Positions 17,278 to 25,907 of a stretch of 64,000 nt of DNA are shown here, one piece after another (within the stretch, counting starts at the first letter, position 1; every line of letters starts with the position of its first letter). Position numbers and translations under genes: made by a program. Under the pieces are notes generated by a model, which did no database searches, was not told the DNA's origin, and worked only from the letters and a program-made list of their open reading frames with translations. Source of the DNA: Limnohabitans sp. 2KL-1 (GTDB taxonomy: Bacteria > Pseudomonadota > Gammaproteobacteria > Burkholderiales > Burkholderiaceae_C); contig NZ_NESL01000001.1 in assembly GCF_003063435.1 (NCBI RefSeq), forward strand, positions 434,001-498,000, in the 5' to 3' direction.

Positions 17278-18534
17278 ATGTGGAAAGATCATCAAGCGCT
17301 GGATGCGACATTCATTCAAAGTGACTTGGAGAATTGGACGGCCTATCGCGAGAGGGCTCAAAAATCTGGCCGCGAGTTCGTTGCCGCCGTGGACAGTATC
17401 CTTCCAATCGTTCGCGCCGGTCGCGACGAATCCGAACGACTGGGCAAAGTGTCCGATGCATCTGTGCAGGCCATGGTCGATATAGGTGTCTTCCGCGCGC
17501 TGACGCCGGTGCAATTTGGCGGCCTTGAAATGGACCCTTCATATTTCTTCGAAGGAATCATCAAGATCGCAGCGGCCGATCCCTCTGCCGCCTGGATCGG
17601 TGGGCAGTTGACGATCCACTCCTTTGAAGTCGCCCTGATGGACCCTCGCCTGCAGCAGGAGTTTTGGGGCCAGAGCCCGGACACACGGGCCTCCAGCTCT
17701 TACGCACCGCTGGGAAAAGCCGAGCCAGTGGACGGCGGCTATTTGCTCAACGGCACTTGGACCTTCTCCAGTGGCATTGACCACGCCACATGGGTGGTAT
17801 TGGGTGGTCGCCACAACAATTACGTAGTGCCTACCAGTGACGTGAGCATCGACAATGACAGCTGGGACGTTCAGGGCCTTAAAGGGACTGGCAGCAAGTC
17901 GGTCACGCTGAAAGACGTCTTCGTACCCAGCTATCGGGTTCACAGTTTGGAGGACCACTATCACGACCGTGAGCCCGGAATGGCCATCAATAATCGGCCG
18001 CTCTTTCGTATGTCGTGGCGCGGGTTGTTCAATGCCATCATGCCCAACTCGGCCATTGGGATGACGCAGGGTGCCCTAGAGGAAATGATTGCGCAAACCC
18101 GGGTGCGTTGTGGCCAACAGGGCACAGGCTCCCCGGTCGTTAACAACCCATTCCTGCAGGCTCGTCTGGCTAAATCCATGACGGCAGTGCGCGGCGTGCA
18201 ACTGCGTCAGATCGATAACTGGCGCCAGCTCTTCGAGATGGCCTGCCGTAACGAGCAGCCATCGCGGGTTGAGCGCATGCGTGTGCGCTACGAAGCATCC
18301 GATGCCGCTGGCACCTGTTTTGAAGCGTTCTGCGAGATGTGGCCACATGCTGGCGCAGGAGCGGTTGCCACCAGCAACCCTTTGCAGAACGCGTTCCGTG
18401 ACCTCATGGCCATGCGCAACCACGGCTCTGCTGGCCGCGATGCCGCGGCGAGCATGTACGTCGGGGCCTTGTTCGACCTGCCGGTGCCCCCTATCAAGGG
18501 CTTCGACATGGGCAGCATCGCGATCTACAAGTAA
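17278..18534 (+). CDS. Flavin-dependent aromatic monooxygenase, oxygenase component (C2/HsaA-like)
   Basis: A 418-residue protein of the acyl-CoA dehydrogenase fold, started at the ATG at 17278 behind AGGAGA. It has the helical N-terminus, the beta-domain (APLGKAEPVDGGYLLNGTW, then FSSGIDHATWVVLGG) and GTGSKSVTLKDVFVPSYRV, as in group D two-component monooxygenases. Length and partner match the C2 oxygenase of Acinetobacter p-hydroxyphenylacetate 3-hydroxylase (about 420 residues) and also HsaA-type enzymes. It would use reduced flavin from the next gene to hydroxylate a phenolic substrate. The substrate is not proved. Confidence 0.82.
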   Translation: MWKDHQALDATFIQSDLENWTAYRERAQKSGREFVAAVDSILPIVRAGRDESERLGKVSDASVQAMVDIGVFRALTPVQFGGLEMDPSYFFEGIIKIAAADPSAAWIGGQLTIHSFEVALMDPRLQQEFWGQSPDTRASSSYAPLGKAEPVDGGYLLNGTWTFSSGIDHATWVVLGGRHNNYVVPTSDVSIDNDSWDVQGLKGTGSKSVTLKDVFVPSYRVHSLEDHYHDREPGMAINNRPLFRMSWRGLFNAIMPNSAIGMTQGALEEMIAQTRVRCGQQGTGSPVVNNPFLQARLAKSMTAVRGVQLRQIDNWRQLFEMACRNEQPSRVERMRVRYEASDAAGTCFEAFCEMWPHAGAGAVATSNPLQNAFRDLMAMRNHGSAGRDAAASMYVGALFDLPVPPIKGFDMGSIAIYK

Positions 18535-18548
18535 CTGCGGGGCTGCTT

Positions 18549-19517
18549 ATGAACTCCGTCGTTGACTCTCTGGCTCCACGTACGCTTTTGGATCATGGCG
18601 ACCCGTCGCTGGACAGCCGTGCTTTCCGTCGCTGCCTAGGCAGCTATCCGACCGGCGTGACCGTAGTCACCGCATGTGTGGGCGAGCGTCCAGTCGGCAT
18701 GGCAGTGAACTCGTTTGCTGCCGTATCCCTGGATCCACCCCTGGTGCTGTGGTCCATTAGGCGCGAGTCCCGCAGCCTGCAGGACTTTCTGGCGGTCACT
18801 CACTTTGCAGTGAACATCCTTGCGGAAGACCAGGTCGAAACTTCACAACACTTCGGTGCAGGCCACCCTGAACGCTTCGCACTCACACCTTGGCACGCCG
18901 GCGTGTGCGGGGCTCCCCTGCTGGACGCGGCCGTTGCACACCTGGAGTGCCGCCGCGCGACAGTGCACGAAGCTGGCGACCACTTAATTCTGATCGGTCA
19001 TGTGGAGCGTTATGCTCTTTTTGCCGGGGCGCCTCTGGTTTTTTCACAGGGACAGTACGCGGTATCACAAACCCATCCCCGCATCGATACGAAGGAGATC
19101 CCGCTGTCGACGGAGCGTTCCGAGGGTGCGCCCGAATCGACGTTTCTGAAGCTACTGAGCGAAACGCATCAGCGGATGTCAGCGCTGTTCGAGTCGCACA
19201 GGCAGGCACTGGGCGTCACACATGCCTCCACCCGGATCTTGACGCGCCTGCATCAAGGCGCGTGCGGCATCGAGGGGTTGGAGCAGGCAACCTACCTAGG
19301 CCGACATGCACTCGAAGACTCTTTGGCGGATTTGCTGAACGCCGGTTTAGCGATTCGCTGTCCCGATGGCGATTTTGAGCTTACAGCCGAGGGGCGTGCA
19401 CGGCGCGACGCTGTTTTCTTGCGCTCCGTTCAGTTCACCCATGAAAAGCTTCAGGGCCTGATACCGCAGGATGTTGAAGCGGCCCGACGTGTTCTCGAGG
19501 CACTTCGGCTGCGATGA
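18549..19517 (+). CDS. Flavin reductase with C-terminal MarR-like domain (C1-like)
   Basis: A 322-residue fusion. Residues about 25-175 are a flavin reductase domain (SYPTGVTVVTAC, MAVNSFAAVSLDPPLVLWSI, HFAVNILAEDQ). Residues about 190-322 form a winged-helix domain resembling MarR (LLSETHQRMSALFESHRQALG, ILTRLHQGACGIEGLEQATYLG, LADLLNAGLAIR). This is the architecture of the reductase C1 of p-hydroxyphenylacetate hydroxylase. There the C-terminal domain holds the reductase inactive until the aromatic substrate binds. It lies 14 bases after the oxygenase and overlaps the exporter start by ATGA. Confidence 0.82.
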   Translation: MNSVVDSLAPRTLLDHGDPSLDSRAFRRCLGSYPTGVTVVTACVGERPVGMAVNSFAAVSLDPPLVLWSIRRESRSLQDFLAVTHFAVNILAEDQVETSQHFGAGHPERFALTPWHAGVCGAPLLDAAVAHLECRRATVHEAGDHLILIGHVERYALFAGAPLVFSQGQYAVSQTHPRIDTKEIPLSTERSEGAPESTFLKLLSETHQRMSALFESHRQALGVTHASTRILTRLHQGACGIEGLEQATYLGRHALEDSLADLLNAGLAIRCPDGDFELTAEGRARRDAVFLRSVQFTHEKLQGLIPQDVEAARRVLEALRLR

Positions 19518-21103
19518 GTCAGGCCGCAGCGCCGCCCTCGGCTTGGGCGCCACTGAAGGTCGGTGCCTTCCGGCTTCTGTGGGCGACCTCGCTGAGCGCA
19601 AACGTCTGCACCTGGATGAATGACGTTGCCGCGGCATGGCTGATGAGCCAGCTCACGCCGTCGCCGCTTTGGATCAGCATGGTGCAAACGGCAGCTTTGC
19701 TCCCTGTATTTATATTGGGGCTGCCCAGTGGTGCACTGGCTGATCGCTGGGATCGGGTAACCTTGCTCCTGGGTATGCAGGTGTGGGTCACAGTCAATGC
19801 GATCGCATTTGGCCTGGCAACATTTCTCAGAGTGCTCACGCCAGAGATACTATTGATACTCGTGTTCTGCAACGGCGTCGGCCTTGCGCTTCGCCTTCCC
19901 GTCCTGGCTGCCCTCATGCCGCAGCTGATCCCGAGGCCCCAATTGCCCTCAGCCATGGCCCTCAATGCGGCCAGCACGAATGCATCTCGCATGGTTGGCC
20001 CGATTCTGGCGGGCGTCATCATCAGCGCAGCAGGTGCCGAATGGGTGTTCGCGCTTAATACGCTACTCGGGCTGGTCGGATTGTGGGCACTGGCTTCGTG
20101 GCGTCACCCGCCGCAGCGGCGAGATGAAGCTCCCGAGCGCCTGCAACGGTCCATGCGCCTTGGCTTGCAGTACGTTCTCCATTCTCGGTCTCTCAAGGGC
20201 GTGTTGCTGCGGACAGTCTGGTTTTTTCTGTGCGGCTCAGCATTGTTGGCGCTACTGCCGCTTTTCGCGCGTCAGCTCGGTGCCGGAAGCGCGCAGACAT
20301 TTGCCGCGCTGATGGCAGCCATGGGCTGTGGTGCCTTGATCCTCACGGCCGTATTGCCACACCTTCGGCGGCGCTATGGTCAAGATGCCTTGGTGCTGCG
20401 CGGCACGCTGGCGCTCGGGCTAAGCACCCTGGCGATCGCATGGACCGGCTCGCTGGTAGTCGCCATACCCTGCATGTTAGTGGCCGGCGCGGCCTGGATC
20501 GCGGTAGGCAACACCTTGTCCGTAGCTTCCTCGCTGGGGCTTCCTGACTGGATCAGGGCGCGAGGCATGTCGGTCAATCAGGTCGCCCTGATGGGGGCGG
20601 GTGCGGCCGGAGCAACGATTTGGGGCCAAGTAGCGGTATGGGTCGGTGCAGCATTGGCGTGTAGTATGGCCGCCAGCCTATTGATGCTTGGTATCGCGGT
20701 CCTGGTTCGATGGCGCCCCGATACCGGCAGCATTGAGGACCTCACACCTGCGCGTGCCGACCGCCTGCCAGAGGCGATGCAGCCACCGGGTCGCGGACGC
20801 GTGGTGATGGAAATCGAATATCGTGTCTGCGCCGAGCGAGTCGATAGCTTCGAGGCATTCATGCTGAACGAATGCCGAGAGAGCCGCCTGCGCAGCGGCT
20901 GCATAGCGTGGGAATTGCAGAAGGACCTGACACTGCCTGATCGTTTCGTGGAAGTGGTTGTCGATGCGTCCTGGCAAGAGCATGTGCGGCACTTCGACCG
21001 GGTGACTGCCAGCGATCAGGCATTGCGAGCCAAGCGTCTGGGGTTCCATGCAGGCCCAGCAGGCCCGCAAGTGCGCAGATATCTGCAGTTGTCAACGCTT
21101 TAG
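19514..21103 (+). CDS. MFS_3-type transporter with C-terminal soluble domain
   Basis: A 529-residue protein, translationally coupled (ATGA) to the reductase. Residues 1-400 hold about 12 membrane segments with the MFS_3 (EntS-like) loop LPSGALADRWDRV. Residues about 430-529 form a soluble domain with EIEYRVCAERVDSFEAF and SWQEHVRHFDRVTASDQ, similar to a dimeric alpha/beta (ABM-like) domain. Full-length members of the transmembrane secretion effector family have this tail. It probably exports an aromatic or toxic intermediate. Confidence 0.8.
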   Translation: MSQAAAPPSAWAPLKVGAFRLLWATSLSANVCTWMNDVAAAWLMSQLTPSPLWISMVQTAALLPVFILGLPSGALADRWDRVTLLLGMQVWVTVNAIAFGLATFLRVLTPEILLILVFCNGVGLALRLPVLAALMPQLIPRPQLPSAMALNAASTNASRMVGPILAGVIISAAGAEWVFALNTLLGLVGLWALASWRHPPQRRDEAPERLQRSMRLGLQYVLHSRSLKGVLLRTVWFFLCGSALLALLPLFARQLGAGSAQTFAALMAAMGCGALILTAVLPHLRRRYGQDALVLRGTLALGLSTLAIAWTGSLVVAIPCMLVAGAAWIAVGNTLSVASSLGLPDWIRARGMSVNQVALMGAGAAGATIWGQVAVWVGAALACSMAASLLMLGIAVLVRWRPDTGSIEDLTPARADRLPEAMQPPGRGRVVMEIEYRVCAERVDSFEAFMLNECRESRLRSGCIAWELQKDLTLPDRFVEVVVDASWQEHVRHFDRVTASDQALRAKRLGFHAGPAGPQVRRYLQLSTL

Positions 21104-21123
21104 CAGACTCAGGCCAGGATATT

Positions 21124-21154
21124 TTGCATACAATAAAACAATATTTGTATTCAA
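21124..21154. promoter_or_regulatory. Two GntR/FCD-type operator-like sites 21 bp apart
   Basis: TTGCATACAA (21124-21133) and TTGTATTCAA (21145-21154) each differ by one base from the palindrome TTGTATACAA favoured by FCD-type GntR regulators (TNGTNNACNA). They are exactly 21 bases apart, two helical turns, and immediately precede the GntR gene start at 21159. Confidence 0.5.
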
Positions 21155-21158
21155 AAAC

Positions 21159-21896
21159 ATGAAAATGCTTAAAGCGCCGATCAAAATACCCCATGCCTCC
21201 CGCCCCCGCAGGGCAGCGTCAGCGCCAGGCTTGTCACAAGTGGGCCGGGCAGTGGACATTCGTTTGACGCTGGAGGAGGAAATCGAGTCGGGCAAGCTCT
21301 TTCCGGGAACTATCTTGGACGAGAAGGCACTGAGCGAAAGGTTTGGGGTCTCCCGAACCCCCGTTCGGGAAGCTTTGCAGCAGTTGTCGGCACGGGAGCT
21401 GGTGACTATTCAGCCGCATGTCGGCGCGCATGTTGCGCGCATGTCAGTCACGGAGATTCGCGCCATGCTGGAATACCTTTCAGAGATAGAAGGCTTGTGC
21501 GCCAAGCTTGCGGCCCGGCGGATCGATCCGGTTACTCGGCAAGCCTTGCAGGAAGCGCTGGTTCTGTGCGAGCAAACAGACTTGGAGACGGGCGAGGGCT
21601 ACGAGCAATCGAACCATGCATTCCACGAAGCCATTTATGTGGGCTGTCACAACATCTACCTCGCTCAGCAGATCCGCAAAACCCGGCGTCTGTTGCGCCG
21701 CTACCGTTCGCACGAATACCGATCGCCGGAACGCATCCGACGCTCCATCGCCGATCACAAGTTGATTGCCAAGGCCATCATCGAGGGCAACGAGACCGCT
21801 GCTGCGCAAGCGATGCTCGATCACCTGCCGTCTGGCACTTCCGGCTTTTCGGAGTTCTTGGCCAAGCTGCCAGCCCATTTCTTTGACGAGCGTTGA
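21159..21896 (+). CDS. GntR-family regulator, FadR/FCD subfamily
   Basis: A 245-residue protein from 21159; a second ATG follows two codons later. The winged helix at about residues 28-90 reads LDEKALSERFGVSRTPVREALQQLS. The C-terminal FCD ligand domain has the metal-binding pattern with FHEAIYVGCHN and RRSIADHKLIAKAI. FCD regulators usually repress catabolic genes and bind small carboxylates. It is followed at 15 bases by the IclR gene, giving two regulators in tandem inside a catabolic cluster. Confidence 0.88.
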   Translation: MKMLKAPIKIPHASRPRRAASAPGLSQVGRAVDIRLTLEEEIESGKLFPGTILDEKALSERFGVSRTPVREALQQLSARELVTIQPHVGAHVARMSVTEIRAMLEYLSEIEGLCAKLAARRIDPVTRQALQEALVLCEQTDLETGEGYEQSNHAFHEAIYVGCHNIYLAQQIRKTRRLLRRYRSHEYRSPERIRRSIADHKLIAKAIIEGNETAAAQAMLDHLPSGTSGFSEFLAKLPAHFFDER

Positions 21897-21910
21897 AAAG
21901 GTTACCCACG

Positions 21911-22747
21911 ATGAGCTCGCACCAGCAGGACGGTCCGTCCGGTCGCGCGAACGGCGACAAGGACTCCCAGTACAAGGAAGTTCGCGGGCTGAGTCGGGGA
22001 CTGGAGCTCATCCGAGCCCTCAATCGCATGCCCGGCGGATTCGGGTCCACCAGCGAACTTGCGCGCGTTTGCCGCATTCATCGCACCACGGCCAAACGAA
22101 TACTGGAAACACTGCGCGTCGAGGGTCTTGTGCGTGTTGGCAAAGAAGGGCAATACTTTCTGCACGAAGGTGTGCGGCAACTCAGCGACGGCTTCCGTGA
22201 CGAACGCTGGGTCCATGAGGTGGCATCGCCCTTGATGAAATCCGCTGTGCGCGATCTGCTGTGGCCCTCAGACTTGGCCACTTTGGAGGCAGGCTGGATG
22301 ATCGTGCGAGAGTCGACCCACCGCTGGAGCATGCTGTCCATGCACCACGCCATGCCTGGCGAGCGCATGCCGCTGCTGCAAACCTCATTGGGGCGCGCGT
22401 ATCTCGCTGCCTGCGGCGAGACCCAGCTCGATGCGATCTTGCGCTACCTCGATAAACACGCTCAAGCGTTGGGAGTAGACGAAGAGGATCGACTGAATGT
22501 GCATCAAGTGATCGACACGACGCGCCGACGAGGCTTTGCACTGAACGCTGGTGAATGGTCCAGCGAGGCGCGGTTTTGCGCTGCTGGCGTTCCCGTGACG
22601 AGCGCCGGACAACTCTTGGGGGCTATCAATCTGGTCTTTCCCAAGGACGCTGTGAGCCTGGAGGAGATGGAAAGCCGGTATGTGCCGAGACTGAAAAGCC
22701 TCGCCCTGAGCATCGGCGCCCAGAGTGCCTCCTGCATCGAACACTGA
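21911..22747 (+). CDS. IclR-family regulator (MhpR-like)
   Basis: A 278-residue protein from the ATG at 21911; a TTG six codons upstream overlaps the GntR stop. The winged helix is at residues 26-80 (EVRGLSRGLELIRALNRMPG, STSELARVCRIHRTTAKRIL). The effector domain ends with AAGVPVTSAGQLLGAINLVFP. The N-terminal pattern matches the activator branch that includes MhpR and PcaR-like regulators of aromatic degradation. It probably activates the porin and downstream catabolic genes. Confidence 0.87.
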   Translation: MSSHQQDGPSGRANGDKDSQYKEVRGLSRGLELIRALNRMPGGFGSTSELARVCRIHRTTAKRILETLRVEGLVRVGKEGQYFLHEGVRQLSDGFRDERWVHEVASPLMKSAVRDLLWPSDLATLEAGWMIVRESTHRWSMLSMHHAMPGERMPLLQTSLGRAYLAACGETQLDAILRYLDKHAQALGVDEEDRLNVHQVIDTTRRRGFALNAGEWSSEARFCAAGVPVTSAGQLLGAINLVFPKDAVSLEEMESRYVPRLKSLALSIGAQSASCIEH

Positions 22748-22844
22748 CCGGCGCGGGCGTTTGCATCGGTTCGACGGTCTACCCTCTTCCCTTCTTGAGC
22801 ACGTGTTATTTCATCATGTCAAATAAGTGAAAACCCCAATCGCA

Positions 22845-22875
22845 TGTGCACACAATGCACAGGGTTTTGCATGCA
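22845..22875. promoter_or_regulatory. Two palindromes ahead of the porin gene
   Basis: TGTGCA-CACAA-TGCACA (22845-22861) is a perfect 6-base inverted repeat. TGCATGCA at 22868-22875 is a perfect palindrome within TTTTGCATGCACAAA. Both lie 55-90 bases before the porin start and directly after the IclR gene, so they are candidate operators for the IclR or GntR protein. Confidence 0.35.
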
Positions 22876-22931
22876 CAAACAACTAATTAGCATCCTCGTA
22901 CTGCAACACTTCAACACACGAGGAGACCAAC

Positions 22932-23990
22932 TTGAAAACCAGCATTTACATCACTGCCGCGATTGCGGCGCTCAGCGCACCCGCTTGGGCGCAATCCAAC
23001 GTGACGATTTACGGCATCGCCGATGCTGCCATTGCGAGTGTCAGCAATATCGGGGGGGGCTCGAGTACAAGCATGGAGAGCGGCTATCTGCAAAGCTCGC
23101 GCTTGGGCTTCCGTGGCAAGGAAGACATGGGCGGCGGCCTGAGTGCACTCTTCACTTTGGAGAGCGGCTTCAACATCGCCACGGGGGCGAACTCCAGCTC
23201 CGTGTTCTTCAATCGTCAGTCATTCATGGGGCTTTCATCGACAACACTGGGAAGCATCACCGCGGGGCGTCAGTACACCCCCATCTACGACCAATTGATC
23301 TTCCAGGCAGGCGCGCCGGCATTCGGCGTCAGCGGTGGCGCCCTTGATGGCATTCCGAGCGCAGGCTCGTCCGCCTCGCGCTACGACAACACCCTCGGCG
23401 GTACGCGGATCGACAACAGCATCAAGTACAACTCGCCTCGCATGGGAGGCTGGCGCTTTGATGTCATGTATGGCTACGGCGGAGTGAATAACTCATCGTC
23501 CGCCAACAGCTACAAGTCTGTTGCCACGGGCTACAAGGGTGGCTCCATCGAGTTCGGTATGGGGTACCAGGCACGTGATTGTGTCGCAGCAACGGGGTGC
23601 ACTGCAGTGCAAGCGCGCGACGAAGTGGTTGCGATCGGCGGCGGCTACAACTTTGGCGCTTTTAAGCTGGCTTCGATCTACACCAGCGAAAAGAATGGCA
23701 AGAACGTAAAAGGTAACAATGCCGACCTTTACCACGCCATGGTTCAGGTTCCCGTTGGCGCCTGGTTTCTGTCGGCGGGCGTCCAAAAGCTGAACGACAA
23801 GGCCGCAGCCAACCAGGACGGAACGCAATACAACTTCTCGGCGCTCTACAGCTTGAGCAAGGCCACGACACTTTACGGCGCGTATTCACAGCAGAAAGTG
23901 ATCAACGGCGGCAAGGCCGGCATGGCGCTCGTGACCTCAAGTGACGGCAAGCAGAACGTTCTGGCACTGGGCATTCGCCAAGTCTTCTAA
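22932..23990 (+). CDS. Gram-negative general porin, Omp32-like
   Basis: A 352-residue precursor. It starts with TTG at 22932, supported by AGGAGA six bases upstream and by the signal peptide (MKTSIYITAAIAALSAPAWA-Q) that begins there; no in-frame ATG fits. The mature part has SNVTIYGIADAAIA, the SSRLGFRGKEDMGGGLSALF motif, FFNRQSFMGLSSTTLGSITAGRQYTP, and the terminal phenylalanine (LGIRQVF) needed for outer-membrane insertion. It probably forms a 16-strand trimeric pore letting the aromatic acid substrate into the periplasm. Confidence 0.93.
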   Translation: MKTSIYITAAIAALSAPAWAQSNVTIYGIADAAIASVSNIGGGSSTSMESGYLQSSRLGFRGKEDMGGGLSALFTLESGFNIATGANSSSVFFNRQSFMGLSSTTLGSITAGRQYTPIYDQLIFQAGAPAFGVSGGALDGIPSAGSSASRYDNTLGGTRIDNSIKYNSPRMGGWRFDVMYGYGGVNNSSSANSYKSVATGYKGGSIEFGMGYQARDCVAATGCTAVQARDEVVAIGGGYNFGAFKLASIYTSEKNGKNVKGNNADLYHAMVQVPVGAWFLSAGVQKLNDKAAANQDGTQYNFSALYSLSKATTLYGAYSQQKVINGGKAGMALVTSSDGKQNVLALGIRQVF

Positions 23991-24015
23991 GCCCCGCATC
24001 AGGACAACATTTGTC

Positions 24016-24882
24016 ATGCAATACCAGCACACAAGCATCTGGCGTCACCTCTTTCGCATGCCCTTCAAGTTAGGCTGGGTAGATGCGGGGGGTGTCAGTA
24101 CCCGCTATCTCGAAGCGGGCCCCCCTGACGCGCCAGCGCTGGTTTTGCTGCACGGAACAGCAGGCAGCCTGGAAAATTTCTGCGCCAACTACGCGGAGTA
24201 CGCAAAGCATTTCCGTGTCATAGGCATCGACATGCTGGGGTGTGGTTGGACCGACAAGCCCGCATTCGACTACCAAATTAAGGACTATGCGGCTCACGTT
24301 GGCGCCGTGATGGACGCGCTGGCACTTCGGCAGGCGGCGGTCGTGGGTGTGTCCCTTGGCTCTTGGGTAGGGGCGTGGCTCGCGCTCGAGTCACCGGGTC
24401 GTGTGACCAAGCTCGTCATGGTGGCTCCTGCCGGCATCGTGACCGACCCGGTTGCTGAGCAGAAGTTCGCGGAGGGCGTTCGGCAGCGCCGCAGCCAAGC
24501 TGCGGCGGCGCCTTCCTGGGAAAGCGTGGCTGCGGCCATGAAGGGGTTGGTCCTCGATCCAGAGTCTCTGATGGACGAGTTAGTTGCATTGCGATTGGAC
24601 ATCTACAGCGATCCACGAATGAAAGAAGCCATGCCGCGGCTTCTGGCGTTCACTTTGGGTGGACAAGCCCTCTCGCTCGAGCAATGGCGTTCACTGCGGC
24701 TGCCTATTCAAGTGTTTGCCGCGGTGGACGCACCCAACATGTTCCTTGGCAATGCGCGAGCCATTGCGGAAACAGCGCCGCACGCCGAACTCTTCGAAAT
24801 CAAAGGTTGCGACCATTGGGCGCAGTATGAGCAACCAGAGACGTTCAACAAAGCAAGCATTGCCTTTCTGCTCAATCCCTGA
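24016..24882 (+). CDS. Alpha/beta hydrolase, MhpC-like, triad intact
   Basis: A 288-residue protein from 24016. The oxyanion region is LLHGTAGSLENF, the nucleophile elbow GVSLGSWVG has serine, an acid candidate lies in VFAAVDAPNMF, and the catalytic histidine in KGCDHWAQYEQPETFN. Its layout matches C-C bond hydrolases of meta-cleavage pathways (MhpC/BphD) and related esterases. It probably hydrolyses a ring-fission product or an ester or lactone. Unlike the second hydrolase at 26479, all catalytic residues are present. Confidence 0.83.
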   Translation: MQYQHTSIWRHLFRMPFKLGWVDAGGVSTRYLEAGPPDAPALVLLHGTAGSLENFCANYAEYAKHFRVIGIDMLGCGWTDKPAFDYQIKDYAAHVGAVMDALALRQAAVVGVSLGSWVGAWLALESPGRVTKLVMVAPAGIVTDPVAEQKFAEGVRQRRSQAAAAPSWESVAAAMKGLVLDPESLMDELVALRLDIYSDPRMKEAMPRLLAFTLGGQALSLEQWRSLRLPIQVFAAVDAPNMFLGNARAIAETAPHAELFEIKGCDHWAQYEQPETFNKASIAFLLNP

Positions 24883-24917
24883 AGATAGATCAAACCATTC
24901 ACTTGCAGGACTCCGCC

Positions 24918-25889
24918 ATGTTCATTCAAATTTCGCGCCGCGCCGCACTTCTTTCTTCAGCGATGTTGCTGTCTTCTTCCCTGAGTGCCATGGCTCAGGG
25001 CTACCAAAACCGTCCCATCAAGATCGTGGTGCCTTATCCTGCCGGCTCGACGCCTGACGCTCTCGCGCGCATCGTTGGCGAGAGCCTGGCCAAGCGGATC
25101 AGCCAGCCCGTGATCGTGGAGAACAAGCCTGGCGCTGGGGGAATGATTGGCGCCAAGGCTGTGTCAGAAGCATCCCCGGATGGCACCACGCTGCTCATGT
25201 TCACGCCCGCCTGGTCAGCGGCCAAGGTCTTTCAGGCCAAGCCCCTGATTCCCGTACCCGAAGGTCTTGAACCGGTCATGATGGTTGCAGAGGGCGCGTT
25301 TGCGCTGACGGCGGCTGGGGCCATGCCTGCGAAGACGTTTGACCAGTTCGTGGCTTACGCCAAGGCGAACCCTGGCAAGGTCAACTTCGCAACGACCGGT
25401 CTGGGTGACAACTACCTGTACCTGCTGTTGATGCAGAGGGAAAAGGCATTCAAGATGGACGCCATCCAGTACAAGGGTTCTGCCGATTATGTGGCTGCGC
25501 TGGTATCTAACGACGTGCAAGTGGCCATCACGCCACAGTACAGCATGCTGCCGCTCGTCAGAGACGGCAAGTTGCGCGTCCTTGCGGTATCTGGCGACAC
25601 ACGGTCCAAGGCCTACCCCGACGCACCAACTTTCAAGGAGCTGGGCCTGCCTCAGATCCGAAACAACTGGTTCGCACTCTTCGCGCCGCGCAATACCCCC
25701 GCCACGCTGGTCAGCAAGCTCAACGAGGACCTCGTGGCTGTCGTCAAGTCACCAGAAGTCAGCAAACGCGTCAAAGAAATCTACTTTGAACCAATAGGCT
25801 CCAGTGCCGAGCAGATGCGCCAACGCATCTCAACCGAGATCACGGAATGGACGGCACTGGTCCAATCCGCAGGCATTCAGCCGCAATAA
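24918..25889 (+). CDS. Bug/TctC-family periplasmic solute-binding protein
   Basis: About 323 residues from 24918. The signal peptide (FIQISRRAALLSSAMLLSSS, cleaved near AMA-Q) is followed by the Bug signature RPIKIVVPYPAGSTPDALARI and IVENKPGAGGMIGAKAVSEASPDGTTLL. The ligand-loop YKGSADYVAALVSNDVQVAI is also typical. Bug proteins bind carboxylates or aromatic acids in Burkholderiales. No TctA/TctB transporter genes are nearby, which is common, and it may serve as a sensor or share a transporter elsewhere. Confidence 0.92.
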   Translation: MFIQISRRAALLSSAMLLSSSLSAMAQGYQNRPIKIVVPYPAGSTPDALARIVGESLAKRISQPVIVENKPGAGGMIGAKAVSEASPDGTTLLMFTPAWSAAKVFQAKPLIPVPEGLEPVMMVAEGAFALTAAGAMPAKTFDQFVAYAKANPGKVNFATTGLGDNYLYLLLMQREKAFKMDAIQYKGSADYVAALVSNDVQVAITPQYSMLPLVRDGKLRVLAVSGDTRSKAYPDAPTFKELGLPQIRNNWFALFAPRNTPATLVSKLNEDLVAVVKSPEVSKRVKEIYFEPIGSSAEQMRQRISTEITEWTALVQSAGIQPQ

Positions 25890-25907
25890 CCAATTCCCGG
25901 AGATTCG

